A stretch of DNA of 57,406 nucleotides. Source: Microcystis aeruginosa Ma_SC_T_19800800_S464 (lineage in GTDB: Bacteria; Cyanobacteriota; Cyanobacteriia; Cyanobacteriales; Microcystaceae). Position numbers and translations under genes: made by a program. The notes under the pieces are model-generated. The model was not told the origin of the DNA. It worked only from the letters and a program-made list of their open reading frames with translations, and did no database searches. Position 1 is the stretch's first letter; every line of letters starts with the position of its first letter. Of this stretch, positions 19,408 through 28,180 are shown piece after piece. The DNA lies in contig SFBL01000021.1 in the NCBI GenBank assembly GCA_007095785.1, positions 1-57,406 of the forward strand, in the 5' to 3' direction.

Positions 19408-19455
19408 CCCGTTAATTTCTGGTATATTTTTAATTAAGGAGAAATTTAACGGGAG
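19408..19455. repeat. Hairpin upstream of the ABC ATPase gene
   Basis: CTCCCGTTAA near 19408 pairs with TTAACGGGAG near 19447, with an AT-rich loop of about 30 bases. It has no T-run. It may belong to the edge of the TnpB element or to the leader of the ABC ATPase gene. Confidence 0.4.
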
Positions 19456-19518
19456 TCCTCCTGCTCCATTTACATAGAAACGGGTTTCTAGACTTAATTT
19501 CCAGTTATTTTCCTGTCA

Positions 19519-20166
19519 ATGCTTTATCTCAAAGATGTGGTTTATCATCCTCCCGCTGCCCTCAATCCCATTTTACAGGGGATTAATCTCGAATTAGCAC
19601 CCCAAGAATTAGGTCTGATTGTTGGCCCCAGTGGTTCCGGAAAAACGACTCTTTTGGAAATTTTAGCAGGCTTTGCCGATAAAACAGGAGGGACGATTCA
19701 CTGGCGCGACCAAGAATTAACGGTCCTGCACCTGCAACAATTAGGAGGAATCGTTTTTCAGTTTCCTGAACGTCATTTTTGCGGTAAAACCATCCTTGAG
19801 GAGTTGCGTCTCGGTCATCCAGAAATTAAAAGCGATCGCCTAAAGGCGGCCTTAAAGGAGGTAGGATTAGAAAATATTCCTCTGGATACTTCTCCCCATA
19901 ATCTTAGTGGAGGCCAACAGCGTCGTTTATCCCTCGCTGTCCAGTTAATCCGGCAGCCTAATCTGTTACTTCTCGATGAACCTACGGCCGGTTTAGATTG
20001 GTCAATGCGTCGTCAATTGGCTAAACTTCTCGCTAGTCTCAAACAACACTGGACTTTATTAGTAGTTAGTCACGATGCTCAGGAATTATTGCCTATTGCT
20101 GACCGTCACTGGAAAATTGAACAAGGACATTTGCGGGAAGTGAAAAATGAAAAAACAGATAGTTGA
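19519..20166 (+). CDS. ABC transporter ATP-binding protein
   Basis: A single-domain 215-residue ABC ATPase with Walker A GPSGSGKTT (near residue 37), signature LSGGQQRR, Walker B LLLLDEPT with the catalytic glutamate, and the switch histidine in VVSHD. All residues for ATP hydrolysis are present. No permease or binding-protein gene is next to it, so the substrate is unknown. The sequence resembles the CbiO/energy-coupling class more than lipid exporters, but that is a weak inference. It is followed by heptad repeats and rsmG. Confidence 0.85.
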   Translation: MLYLKDVVYHPPAALNPILQGINLELAPQELGLIVGPSGSGKTTLLEILAGFADKTGGTIHWRDQELTVLHLQQLGGIVFQFPERHFCGKTILEELRLGHPEIKSDRLKAALKEVGLENIPLDTSPHNLSGGQQRRLSLAVQLIRQPNLLLLDEPTAGLDWSMRRQLAKLLASLKQHWTLLVVSHDAQELLPIADRHWKIEQGHLREVKNEKTDS

Positions 20167-20216
20167 GGTTTTAGGGTGTTAGGGTTTTAGTTGAAATTTC
20201 CCCACTCCCCTCATAC

Positions 20217-20255
20217 CTGATGACTGATGACTGATTACTGATTACTGATTACTGA
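20217..20255 (+). repeat. Heptad repeat array before rsmG
   Basis: Tandem ACTGATG/ACTGATT units run to five bases before the rsmG ATG, so the ribosome-binding region is made of repeat sequence with no Shine-Dalgarno. Confidence 0.85.
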
Positions 20256-20259
20256 ATTA

Positions 20260-20937
20260 ATGATCCTTCCCGAATTATTTGACCTTTGGCAAGAAACCCT
20301 AGAATGGCAACCCGATGGGGCCCAACAAGCGCGATTTCAACAACTTTATGACTTGATTTTAGAGGGTAATCAACGGTTTAATCTCACCCGAATTACCCAA
20401 CCAGAGGAGTTTTGGGAAAAACATCTTTGGGATTCTTTATCGGGTTTAGCTTGGTTACAAAAATCCCAGCCAGATCTATTGACAAAATCCCTATCGGTCA
20501 TCGATTTGGGGACGGGGGCCGGGTTTCCGGGGATGCCAATTGCGATCGCATATCCCCATTGGTCGGTGACTCTCTTGGATTCCACCCAAAAAAAGATTAA
20601 TTTTCTTGAAGAAGTTATTGACAAATTAGAGTTAAATAACACGAAAACTCGTTTAGGTCGGGCGGAAATCGTCGGGAAAAACCTTAAACATAACTCTGCT
20701 TATGATATCGTCTGTTTGCGAGCGGTAGGTAATGTGGATATCTGTGTTAACTATGCTTTGCCTTTCCTGAAAAAGACCGGAATCGCTATTCTCTATCGTG
20801 GTCAGTGGTCCTCGGAGGATAGTTTAAGTTTAGAGGAGAATCTAGGGAAAGCTGGCGGTAAAATCCTCGAAATTGCCAGTTTTACCACTCCCTTAAGTCA
20901 AAGCGTCCGTCATTGTCTATATATCTCTAAGGGATAA
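20260..20937 (+). CDS. rsmG: 16S rRNA (guanine527-N7)-methyltransferase RsmG
   Basis: SAM-dependent enzyme that makes m7G527 in 16S rRNA; loss gives low-level streptomycin resistance in other bacteria. The 225-residue protein has the family motif RFNLTRI, HLWDSL, and SAM motif I as DLGTGAGFPG (near residue 83). The acidic LLDSTQKKINFL after the next strand and VCLRAVG are also typical. The start ATG directly follows a heptad array (ACTGATTACTGAATTA), and an AGGAGG-like site is missing. It converges on cax with a 2-bp gap. Confidence 0.93.
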   Translation: MILPELFDLWQETLEWQPDGAQQARFQQLYDLILEGNQRFNLTRITQPEEFWEKHLWDSLSGLAWLQKSQPDLLTKSLSVIDLGTGAGFPGMPIAIAYPHWSVTLLDSTQKKINFLEEVIDKLELNNTKTRLGRAEIVGKNLKHNSAYDIVCLRAVGNVDICVNYALPFLKKTGIAILYRGQWSSEDSLSLEENLGKAGGKILEIASFTTPLSQSVRHCLYISKG

Positions 20938-20939
20938 CT

Positions 20940-22028
20940 CTAAGCGGTGAGAGGATGAAAAAAGAAAGCCAAGGCCAGGATAGCATAGGTAGCTAAGAGT
21001 AACATTCCCTCTAACCAATTCGATCGCCCATCACTACTAATCGAATTAGCTAACCACACCGCCACCGCCACTGCCACCAACTCAAAGGGATTAAAATTTA
21101 GATCCATGGGCTGACCGATAATATAACCCATGATAACCAAAACCGGAGCCACAAACAGGGCGATCTGCATACTTGAACCGACGGCCACAGATACCGATAG
21201 ATCCATTTTATTCTTAAGGGCGACGGTGACGGCCGTAGCGTGTTCGGCCGCATTACCGATAATAGGCAAAAGAATCACCCCGGTAAACAGCGCCGTTAAA
21301 CCTAGCTCTTCCGTAGCCTCCTCTAGGGATGCCACCAATAACTCCGATTCTACGGCCACAGCGATAGTAACGATCAATAAAATCAAAGACCAAAACCAGA
21401 TTTTCGGCTTTGCGGGGTTTTCTGTGGCGCTTTCCTCGTCGATACCGGCAATCCCGACATCGTAGAGATAGGTGTGGGTTTTCATGGAAAACAAGAGACT
21501 TAAACCATAGACGAAAATTAACACCGCTGCCACGGCCACGGATAGACGTTGCAGGACTGGTTCCCCCACTCCCGTGGAGGTAAATTGCACGGCAGTGGGT
21601 AAAAGGAGCGCCACCACCGCTAAATTCATAGCTGAAGCGTTTAAACGAGCGGTTATCGGTTGAAATTCCTGTTCTTTGAAGCGTAACCCGCCTAAAAACA
21701 TCGATAATCCCATAACCAAGAGTAAATTACCGATAATTGAGCCAGTAATCGTCGCTTTTACCACATCGATGAACCCTTCCCGCAAAGCGACATAGGCGAG
21801 AATTAATTCTGTGGCATTGCCAAAAGTAGCATTCATCAAACCGCCAATATTTGGCCCGACCACCACCGCAATCGCTTCGGTGGCTTCCCCCATGTAGGCC
21901 GCTAGGGGGATAATGGCTAGGCAAGCGGTGATAAAAACAAATGTTCCGCCCCAGTGTAACAGGGAACCGGCGATCGATAGCGGCACAAAAATTAATAAGA
22001 TGGCGAAAATGGTGTTTTTGCTTAACAT
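20940..22028 (-). CDS. Calcium/proton antiporter (CaCA family, Cax)
   Basis: Inner-membrane exchanger expelling Ca2+ against protons. The 362-residue protein has eleven or so hydrophobic helices. Both alpha-repeats with the ion-binding glutamate are present: FGNATELILA in the first half and IGNAAEHATA in the second. An acidic loop (DEESATENP) lies between the halves as in Cax proteins. In Synechocystis the homologue supports salt and pH tolerance. The exact cation range is not visible from sequence. Confidence 0.9.
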   Translation of the reverse strand: MLSKNTIFAILLIFVPLSIAGSLLHWGGTFVFITACLAIIPLAAYMGEATEAIAVVVGPNIGGLMNATFGNATELILAYVALREGFIDVVKATITGSIIGNLLLVMGLSMFLGGLRFKEQEFQPITARLNASAMNLAVVALLLPTAVQFTSTGVGEPVLQRLSVAVAAVLIFVYGLSLLFSMKTHTYLYDVGIAGIDEESATENPAKPKIWFWSLILLIVTIAVAVESELLVASLEEATEELGLTALFTGVILLPIIGNAAEHATAVTVALKNKMDLSVSVAVGSSMQIALFVAPVLVIMGYIIGQPMDLNFNPFELVAVAVAVWLANSISSDGRSNWLEGMLLLATYAILALAFFFHPLTA

Positions 22029-22055
22029 AAAGTGGGTAATTTTGTCAAGATAATT

Positions 22056-22679
22056 TTATTTCGATCGGAGATGGGGACTAGAATCGGATTCTAGCCAAAA
22101 TTCCCCGGTAGAACCGGTTATTATCCATAATATTGCCCTAAAACCGTCTCTGAGCGACTTTTCTAGGGGTTCGGGGGGTGATTGGGAGGGAACAGTCACC
22201 GGTTTAATCACAATTCCGCGACTACCAAAAACAATTTCTCCCACTAATCGCGCCCTTCTCATGTGATTATCGGAAGTGACTAGATAGACACTATCAATAC
22301 CTTGGGCTTTCAGTTGATCGGCTAGGCTAGTAAAATTAGTGACAGTATCTCGCGCATTGTAATCGAGATGGAGACGTTCTAGGGGAATTCCCGCTTTTTT
22401 AAAGATCTTTTTCACATATCGTCGCGGACTACCGGAAGACACCCAAATCGGTAGATCGGGATATTCCTTAGCTAATTTTGCCGCAAAACGTTCTCGATCG
22501 GCATGACCTCCCAAAACAAAAATCGCTTCCGGTTTTAGCCACTGCTGACGTAAATCGTGATATAACCAGCCTAAACTCGCCAAAATTAGCGGAATAGCCA
22601 GCAATTTTAACCTAAATTTGCCTAACTTCCCTTGCGGAGAAACTCGCTTTTTTCTCTGAGAATTAGCCTTGAGAACCAT
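22056..22679 (-). CDS. YdcF/DUF218 family membrane-anchored protein
   Basis: A 207-residue protein with one N-terminal membrane helix (about 24-42) after a very basic tail, then a DUF218 domain. The domain shows VLGGHADRERFAAKLA, a WVSSGSP strand, LDYNARDTVTNF and VTSDNHMRRA, all typical of the ElyC/SanA/YdcF fold. Such proteins are tied to envelope polysaccharide metabolism in other bacteria; the reaction here is unknown. It lies 27 bp downstream-side of cax on the same strand and may share its transcript. Confidence 0.8.
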   Translation of the reverse strand: MVLKANSQRKKRVSPQGKLGKFRLKLLAIPLILASLGWLYHDLRQQWLKPEAIFVLGGHADRERFAAKLAKEYPDLPIWVSSGSPRRYVKKIFKKAGIPLERLHLDYNARDTVTNFTSLADQLKAQGIDSVYLVTSDNHMRRARLVGEIVFGSRGIVIKPVTVPSQSPPEPLEKSLRDGFRAILWIITGSTGEFWLESDSSPHLRSK

Positions 22680-22834
22680 ATAACAGTGATCGGTGAGCGG
22701 TTGTCAGCCTTCAGCTTTGTGGATTAAAGTGATCGAGGGTGAGTCATCGAACTCACATTGACGTAGGAGATGGGGATTTTATTCCCCAACTGACCGATAA
22801 TTTTCCCAGAACTCAGGTTGATTGATGCGGTCCC

Positions 22835-24319
22835 TTACATCCCCCACCAACGGGCCACCGCTTCGGGAAGGGGTAGCAAAATACTTAATAACAAAGCCAA
22901 GGAAAATAAACCTAATAAATCTCGTTTATTATCCAATTCGGTGACATCATTTAATGCAGGTTGATCGCTGACTGGCATTAATAAGAGAATAATCGCCCAG
23001 AGTAAAAAATCTGGCTGCACTAGGGCTAAAATAAACAGGAATAATCGAGTTAATTGACCGATAATTATGGCGGTTTTCTGCCCATACATGGCGTGAACAA
23101 TATGACCACCATCCAATTGACCTACAGGCATTAAATTTAGGGCTGTAACGATAATTCCCACATAACCGGCCACCGCTAAAGGATGTAAATGGATGGCTTT
23201 TCCCGCGATTAAATCACTGCCGAGAGCTAGTTTAGCTACGATAGATAAGAAAAAAGAAAACTGCGGATTTAAGGCCTGAAAATTTAATAAACTGCTTTGA
23301 TTAGTTAGGGGAACTATTTCCGAGAGGGACAATCCCCAAAATAGTAGAGGAATAGCGATAATTATACCCCCCAAAGGACCGGCCACTGCCACATCAAATA
23401 AAGCTTTGCGGGTGGGAACCGGGGAGCGCATTTGAATGAAAGCCCCGAAGGTGCCTAGGAAGAAAGGAATGGGGATAAAATAGGGCAAAGTAGTTTTAAT
23501 TTTATATTTAACTGCTGTAAAATAATGACTGAATTCGTGCAGTCCTAAAATGGCAATTAAGCCTAAACTGTAGGGTAAACCTTGCAATAATAAACTAGAA
23601 TTATTTTCTAATTGTTGGGCAGTAATGCCACTTAATCCCGCACCGATGACCGTGGTGGTTAAGACAGTTAATAAAAATAAACCCAGGGCAAGAAAGGGGC
23701 GAGTAATTTTTTCAGTTTCTATAGTTTCTGTTTTTTGCTGCCAGGGATTAGCCACAAGAGCGAAAAAAGGTTGTCCCTGAAAACTTTCTTGGAAAAGCAA
23801 TAAAAAGCGATCGCCAAAAACCTTTTCCACATTGTTTTTAATCACTTGATAAGCTTCTTCGGGAACCGCTCGCAATTTCCCCCGACAGAGAATTGCTTGG
23901 GGACGATAATCGATATTTTGCAGATAATAAACACCCCAAGGAAAACAATCTCTTAGGGATTTTTCCTCTTCGGCAGTGATCGGTTTTAAATCATTTTTAG
24001 GTGCAGGATTATCAATATTTTCTAGGACTAAATTCGCTGTTTTTGGTGGTGATGGGGTGCTTTCTTGGGGAGTAACTCGACCCTTTTGTACTAACCACCA
24101 ATACAAAAAAGGGCAGATCACAAAGGGGCCGAACAGCAAAAATGCCGGCATGGGGGTATCCTCTCCATAGATTAACGTCCAGCCGGTCCAAATTAGAGCC
24201 GGAGTCATCAGGACTAACCAAATTAACCATATTGGTGTTGTCGTGACTTTGGCCACGCTACGCTTGACGATAAAATAGGTGAAACCGCCAAGAATCCCTA
24301 ATAACAACCACATTTCCAT
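22835..24319 (-). CDS. Site-2 protease family intramembrane metalloprotease
   Basis: A 494-residue membrane protein with the zinc motif HEFSH at 261-265 inside a hydrophobic segment. The second zinc ligand region is LMPVGQLDGGH near residue 400. Two N-terminal membrane helices and a soluble domain (about 100-205) precede the core. The long insert with NNSSLLLQGLPY and the layout match the plant EGY/cyanobacterial S2P branch rather than RseP, which has a PDZ domain; none is seen here. It probably cleaves membrane proteins; the substrate is unknown. It is divergent from the next gene. Confidence 0.85.
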   Translation of the reverse strand: MEMWLLLGILGGFTYFIVKRSVAKVTTTPIWLIWLVLMTPALIWTGWTLIYGEDTPMPAFLLFGPFVICPFLYWWLVQKGRVTPQESTPSPPKTANLVLENIDNPAPKNDLKPITAEEEKSLRDCFPWGVYYLQNIDYRPQAILCRGKLRAVPEEAYQVIKNNVEKVFGDRFLLLFQESFQGQPFFALVANPWQQKTETIETEKITRPFLALGLFLLTVLTTTVIGAGLSGITAQQLENNSSLLLQGLPYSLGLIAILGLHEFSHYFTAVKYKIKTTLPYFIPIPFFLGTFGAFIQMRSPVPTRKALFDVAVAGPLGGIIIAIPLLFWGLSLSEIVPLTNQSSLLNFQALNPQFSFFLSIVAKLALGSDLIAGKAIHLHPLAVAGYVGIIVTALNLMPVGQLDGGHIVHAMYGQKTAIIIGQLTRLFLFILALVQPDFLLWAIILLLMPVSDQPALNDVTELDNKRDLLGLFSLALLLSILLPLPEAVARWWGM

Positions 24320-24423
24320 ATCGGCTCTTTTCTCTTGAATAAAAAGCGGCTAATTTCAGCCGGCCCGGTCATTGATCGTGCTAAATTGTAAACCGCATTG
24401 ATTGTGATTTGGATAGGCAAACC

Positions 24424-25095
24424 ATGCGATCGGAAACCGAATCGTCTCCTTTAGAGGTTAGCAAAACCACAAAACCCCCTCGATTAATTCTAGAAGGTTT
24501 ATACGCTTTCTCGCCTAATCGGGAAACCCTAGGGGGAACCTCTTATCTTATTGTAGAAAATACTGGTAATATTCTGGTGGATTGTCCTGGCTGCGACGAG
24601 AGCGAGCGGGATTTTCTCCGAGAAAAGGGAGTCCGTTACCTATTTTTTACCCATCGCGGGGGTCAGGGTAAACAGAGCGATTCTCTGCAAAGTTGGCTTG
24701 ATTGTGAGATTATTCTCCAGGAACAGGAAGCTTATCTGCTTCCTCACCGTCAAATTACCGTTTTTTCCCAAGAAATCCAGTTATCTCCCACTTGTAGCGG
24801 TTTTTGGACTCCCGGCCATTCTCCCGGTTCCTCCTGTCTCTACTGGCAACGTCACGGGGGGGTTTTATTTACCGGTCGTCATCTTCTCCCCGACACCAAG
24901 GGTCAACCGCAACCCCTACAGACCGCGAAAACTTTCCACTGGCCGCGGCAACTGCGATCGCAACAGACTATTTTAGACCGTTTTAACCCAGAAACTCTCT
25001 CCTATCTTTGTCCGGGTGCTAATACCGGCTTTCTGCGCGGTCGGGGAATTATCGATCGCGCCTACGAAAAAATCAGCGCCAATCCTCTTAACTAA
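24424..25095 (+). CDS. Metallo-beta-lactamase-fold protein lacking usual metal ligands
   Basis: A 223-residue protein with the MBL-fold order of strands. SYLIVENTGNILVDCPG matches the family N-terminus and WTPGHSPGS retains the GH after the fourth motif. However the main metal motif HxHxDH is replaced by THRGGQGK, and the later aspartate position reads FTGRHL instead of FTGD. It is therefore unlikely to be a conventional hydrolase. The start ATG 24424 has AGG six bases upstream and is preferred over TTG 24409. I recall similar THRGG proteins in other cyanobacteria, so the change may be an old, conserved one. Confidence 0.7.
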   Translation: MRSETESSPLEVSKTTKPPRLILEGLYAFSPNRETLGGTSYLIVENTGNILVDCPGCDESERDFLREKGVRYLFFTHRGGQGKQSDSLQSWLDCEIILQEQEAYLLPHRQITVFSQEIQLSPTCSGFWTPGHSPGSSCLYWQRHGGVLFTGRHLLPDTKGQPQPLQTAKTFHWPRQLRSQQTILDRFNPETLSYLCPGANTGFLRGRGIIDRAYEKISANPLN

Positions 25096-25134
25096 AGACT
25101 TTTTAGAAGCTGCATCGTTCAATTCCCAGAAATT

Positions 25135-26103
25135 ATGAATTTAACCGTTAAAGACTTGGGTGAACAGGGATTGCTACCGATTCTGCAAAAATATTGTCCT
25201 GCGGAGATTATCGGTGATGATGGGGCGATTTTATCCCTCAAGGATGGTTACTCTCTCGTTGTCACCACTGATGTTTTAGTCAATAACGTCCACTTTAGCG
25301 ATCTTACTACCTCTCCCGAAGATGTGGGCTGGCGAGCGGCGGCGGCTAATTTATCCGATTTAGCGGCTATGGGGGCAGAACCCCTGGGAATTACGGTAGG
25401 ATTGGCTTTAACTCCCAATCTAGCCATCGATTGGCTAGAAGGACTCTATCGGGGTCTTAGCTCTTGTCTGCAAGTATATCAGACGGCGATCGTCGGTGGT
25501 GATGTTTGTCGGGCCACGGAGATTAATATCAGCATCACCGCCCTGGGACAAGTGGCAAAAAATGAAGAGATTAGACGTTTTAATGCAAAAGTGGGCGATA
25601 GTATCGTTATTACTGGTTATCACGGTTTATCGCGGGCTGGATTAGAGTTACTCTTTCACCCTGAAACCGGGAGGAATTTAAATTCCGCCCAAAAAAAGCG
25701 ATTAATCCAAGCTCATCAACGGCCGCGACCGAGACTTGATTGCATACCACATTTACAAAAAATTGTCAAGCAATTTCCCATCGCGGGCATGGATAGCAGT
25801 GACGGGTTAGCAGATGCCATCATCCAAATTTGTCGCTGTAGTGGGGTTGGTGCCGAAATCGAGCGGATTCCCCTGCATCCAACCCTGAAAGAATATGTAG
25901 GAGCCAAAAAAGCTCTAGAATGGGCTTTATACGGCGGTGAAGACTTTGAGTTAGTTTTGTGTTTGCCGCCAGACGATGCCCGAGAATTGCTGGAGAAAGT
26001 GGGGGAAGAGGGGGCGATAATCGGTCAAATTGTCCGGGGGAAAGAGATAAAATTAGCCGACGGTAGAAAACTCAGTTTAAGCTCTGGATTTCAACATTTT
26101 TAG
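25135..26103 (+). CDS. thiL: Thiamine-monophosphate kinase
   Basis: Phosphorylates thiamine monophosphate to the coenzyme thiamine diphosphate, the last step of the pathway. The 322-residue protein has the PurM/ThiL fold marks: GDDGAIL near the N-terminus, VVTTDVLVNNVHF, WRAAAANLSDLAAMGA, VGGDVCRA and the late GMDSSDGLADAI and YGGEDFELV. All magnesium-binding aspartates typical of ThiL are kept. It lies 39 bp after the MBL-fold gene and may be cotranscribed. It converges on ffh (3 bp gap). Confidence 0.94.
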   Translation: MNLTVKDLGEQGLLPILQKYCPAEIIGDDGAILSLKDGYSLVVTTDVLVNNVHFSDLTTSPEDVGWRAAAANLSDLAAMGAEPLGITVGLALTPNLAIDWLEGLYRGLSSCLQVYQTAIVGGDVCRATEINISITALGQVAKNEEIRRFNAKVGDSIVITGYHGLSRAGLELLFHPETGRNLNSAQKKRLIQAHQRPRPRLDCIPHLQKIVKQFPIAGMDSSDGLADAIIQICRCSGVGAEIERIPLHPTLKEYVGAKKALEWALYGGEDFELVLCLPPDDARELLEKVGEEGAIIGQIVRGKEIKLADGRKLSLSSGFQHF

Positions 26104-26106
26104 CCT

Positions 26107-27543
26107 CTATAAATCGCCAAAACCTTTCTTTTTCTTGATTTTCTTCGGTTTTTTCGGGCTACCACCTTGACCACGGAACCCCGGTTGATTGCCACCCCCA
26201 AACATTCCGCCACCCATCCCGGGCATCCCAGGCATAGCGGGCATTTGTCCCCGTCCCATCTGTTGCATCATCGATCGCATTCTGGTGAAATTAGCAATTA
26301 GTTTGCTAACTTCTGTTTCCGGATGTCCGGAACCTTTGGCAATGCGACGACGACGATTAGGAGACTTAGCCAATAAATCGGGGTTAGCGCGTTCCTCCGT
26401 GGTCATGGAATTAATCATCGCTTCCGTGCGTTTTAACTCTTTTTCGCCCTTTTCGATGTCTGTCCCGCTCAGTTTGCCCAGACCGGGGATTAACTTGAGG
26501 ACTCCCCCCAGGGAACCCATATTTTTTAACAGCCGCATCTGTTTGAGGAAGTCATTAAAATCAAACTTAGCCTCTAAAATCTTGGCCTGCATTTTGGCCG
26601 CGTCTTCTAGGTCTAACTGTTCCTGAGCTTTTTCCACTAGGGTCAGGACATCACCCATATTGAGGATACGACTGGCAAGGCGATCGGGATAAAATGGCTC
26701 TAAAGCTTCTACTTTTTCCCCAACCCCAACAAATTTAATCGGTTGTCCCGATATTTGCCGCACTGATAGGGCCGCACCGCCGCGAGTATCGCCATCGAGT
26801 TTAGTGAGAATTGCCCCCGTGATGCCGATTTGTTGGTGAAAAGTGTGGGTGAGATTGGCCGCTTCTTGACCGGTCATCGCATCCACCACTAATAAAGTGT
26901 CGTCGGGGTTGACAATTTTCTTGATTTGTGCTAGTTCGCCCATCATCTGGGTATCTATCTGCAAACGACCGGCGGTGTCGATGATAACGGTATCTACGCC
27001 CAATTCTTTGGCTTTTTCCACACCTTGACGGGCGATATCGACGGGATTAGCCTGAGAACCCATCTCGAAGACGGGAACATTTATCTGTTTACCGAGGGTG
27101 ATTAATTGGTCAATGGCCGCCGGACGGTAAACATCGGTAGCCACCATCAGGCAGCTTTTGGACTGTTTGCGGAGATATAGGGCTAATTTGGCGGTGGCGG
27201 TGGTTTTTCCTGTCCCTTGCAACCCGGCCATTAAAATCACGGTGGGGGGTTTATCGGCCTGAGCTAGGGGAACGTTGCTTTCCCCCATAATTTTAACTAA
27301 TTCATCATAGACAATTTTGATAAATTGCTGGCCGGGATTGACTCCGGAAATAACTTCAGCACCGAGGGCTTGTTTTTCGACCTCAGCAATAAATCCCTTG
27401 ACTACCTGTAGGTTAACATCTGCGGATAATAAAGCCCGCCGGACTTCTTTGAGGGTTTCTTGTATATTGGCCGAGGAGATTTTATCTTGACCTCGTAATT
27501 TTTTCCATGCGTCTTCTAAGCGGTCGGCCAGTGCGTCGAACAT
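26107..27543 (-). CDS. ffh: Signal recognition particle protein Ffh (SRP54)
   Basis: GTPase that binds SRP RNA and signal peptides for cotranslational targeting with FtsY. The 478-residue protein has the N domain, then the G domain with GLQGTGKTT (P-loop), DTAGR and TKLDGDTRGG. The M domain follows, ending in a Met- and Gly-rich tail (MPAMPGMPGMGGGMF) and a lysine-rich C-terminus. The length is normal. No SRP RNA gene is recognisable in the window. A CGGGGG-AAGA-CCCCCG hairpin lies in its 5' region at 27589-27604. Confidence 0.96.
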   Translation of the reverse strand: MFDALADRLEDAWKKLRGQDKISSANIQETLKEVRRALLSADVNLQVVKGFIAEVEKQALGAEVISGVNPGQQFIKIVYDELVKIMGESNVPLAQADKPPTVILMAGLQGTGKTTATAKLALYLRKQSKSCLMVATDVYRPAAIDQLITLGKQINVPVFEMGSQANPVDIARQGVEKAKELGVDTVIIDTAGRLQIDTQMMGELAQIKKIVNPDDTLLVVDAMTGQEAANLTHTFHQQIGITGAILTKLDGDTRGGAALSVRQISGQPIKFVGVGEKVEALEPFYPDRLASRILNMGDVLTLVEKAQEQLDLEDAAKMQAKILEAKFDFNDFLKQMRLLKNMGSLGGVLKLIPGLGKLSGTDIEKGEKELKRTEAMINSMTTEERANPDLLAKSPNRRRRIAKGSGHPETEVSKLIANFTRMRSMMQQMGRGQMPAMPGMPGMGGGMFGGGNQPGFRGQGGSPKKPKKIKKKKGFGDL

Positions 27544-27659
27544 AGTTTCGGAATTAAATTTTTAACTAGATCGATTTTATCTCAATGTCGGGGGAAGACC
27601 CCCGTTCTTAGCCTGTCATTAGTCCAGGGCCTGCATGGTGCGGCCAATCTCCCGGTGTA

Positions 27660-27716
27660 GGAGAGTGAGCAGCGGGGAGAGACAATCCATAATTGGGTTT
27701 TTAAAGTGCGATTTAC
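27660..27716. repeat. Degenerate relative of the TATACTAAATC element
   Basis: The segment AGCGGGGAGAGACAATCC followed by ATAATTGGG closely matches the interior of the element at 31198-31298. The outer inverted repeats are degraded here; GCGATTTA near 27707 may be a trace of one end. Confidence 0.45.
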
Positions 27717-28096
27717 TTTTGATTGCTCAAAAATAGTCGTAATTTTAATAAACTGAGAGTTTGACCGAGATTGAGGGGAAGGAGGGAAATGCCTTCTAAA
27801 CGCGATTGTAACCAACCATCGCCCCAATACCATTCGTGATAGCCATCGATACCTTGACTCAAAAGCAAGCGTAAACACTGGTCATTAGCTAATAAAACCT
27901 GATGTTGTACGGGAATTAAACCTAACCAAGAGGTAAAAGTCAAACCTTCCTCTAATTTATCGGGTAGATTGGGCGAGAGCATTTGCGGCCACAGCCATTG
28001 ACGGAGATGAGCAGTTTTGAGTAAACTATCCCGGATAGCCTGTTCACTGGCCGAGATTTCGATACGCAGCTGACTTTGTTGAAAATTGCCGAACAT
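27713..28096 (-). CDS. Conserved small protein, possibly SRPBCC fold
   Basis: A 127-residue protein without signal peptide or membrane helix. The pattern (N-terminal beta strand, EQAIRDSLLKTAHLRQWLWP helix-loop, then aromatic strands with WYWGDGWLQSRLEG) resembles a START/SRPBCC lipid-binding fold, but I cannot name a family. It is divergent from hslO with 84 bp between them. An overlapping same-strand frame at 27582-27878 is a shadow. Confidence 0.55.
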   Translation of the reverse strand: MFGNFQQSQLRIEISASEQAIRDSLLKTAHLRQWLWPQMLSPNLPDKLEEGLTFTSWLGLIPVQHQVLLANDQCLRLLLSQGIDGYHEWYWGDGWLQSRLEGISLLPLNLGQTLSLLKLRLFLSNQK

Positions 28097-28180
28097 ATTG
28101 TTGTCTGATAATTTTTGTTAAGTTAGTTAAAGAATAACTAAAAATCGGGACAGCGTTTTCCAAGGATAACAGTAAGTAGT

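Noticed and set aside
27589-27604. Terminator or SRP RNA upstream of ffh
   Set aside because: The GGGGG/CCCCC hairpin has no T-run, and the conserved SRP RNA loop sequences are absent.
27582-27878. 98-residue minus-strand ORF
   Set aside because: It overlaps the more convincing 127-residue frame on the same strand, and its N-terminus is out-of-frame translation of that gene.
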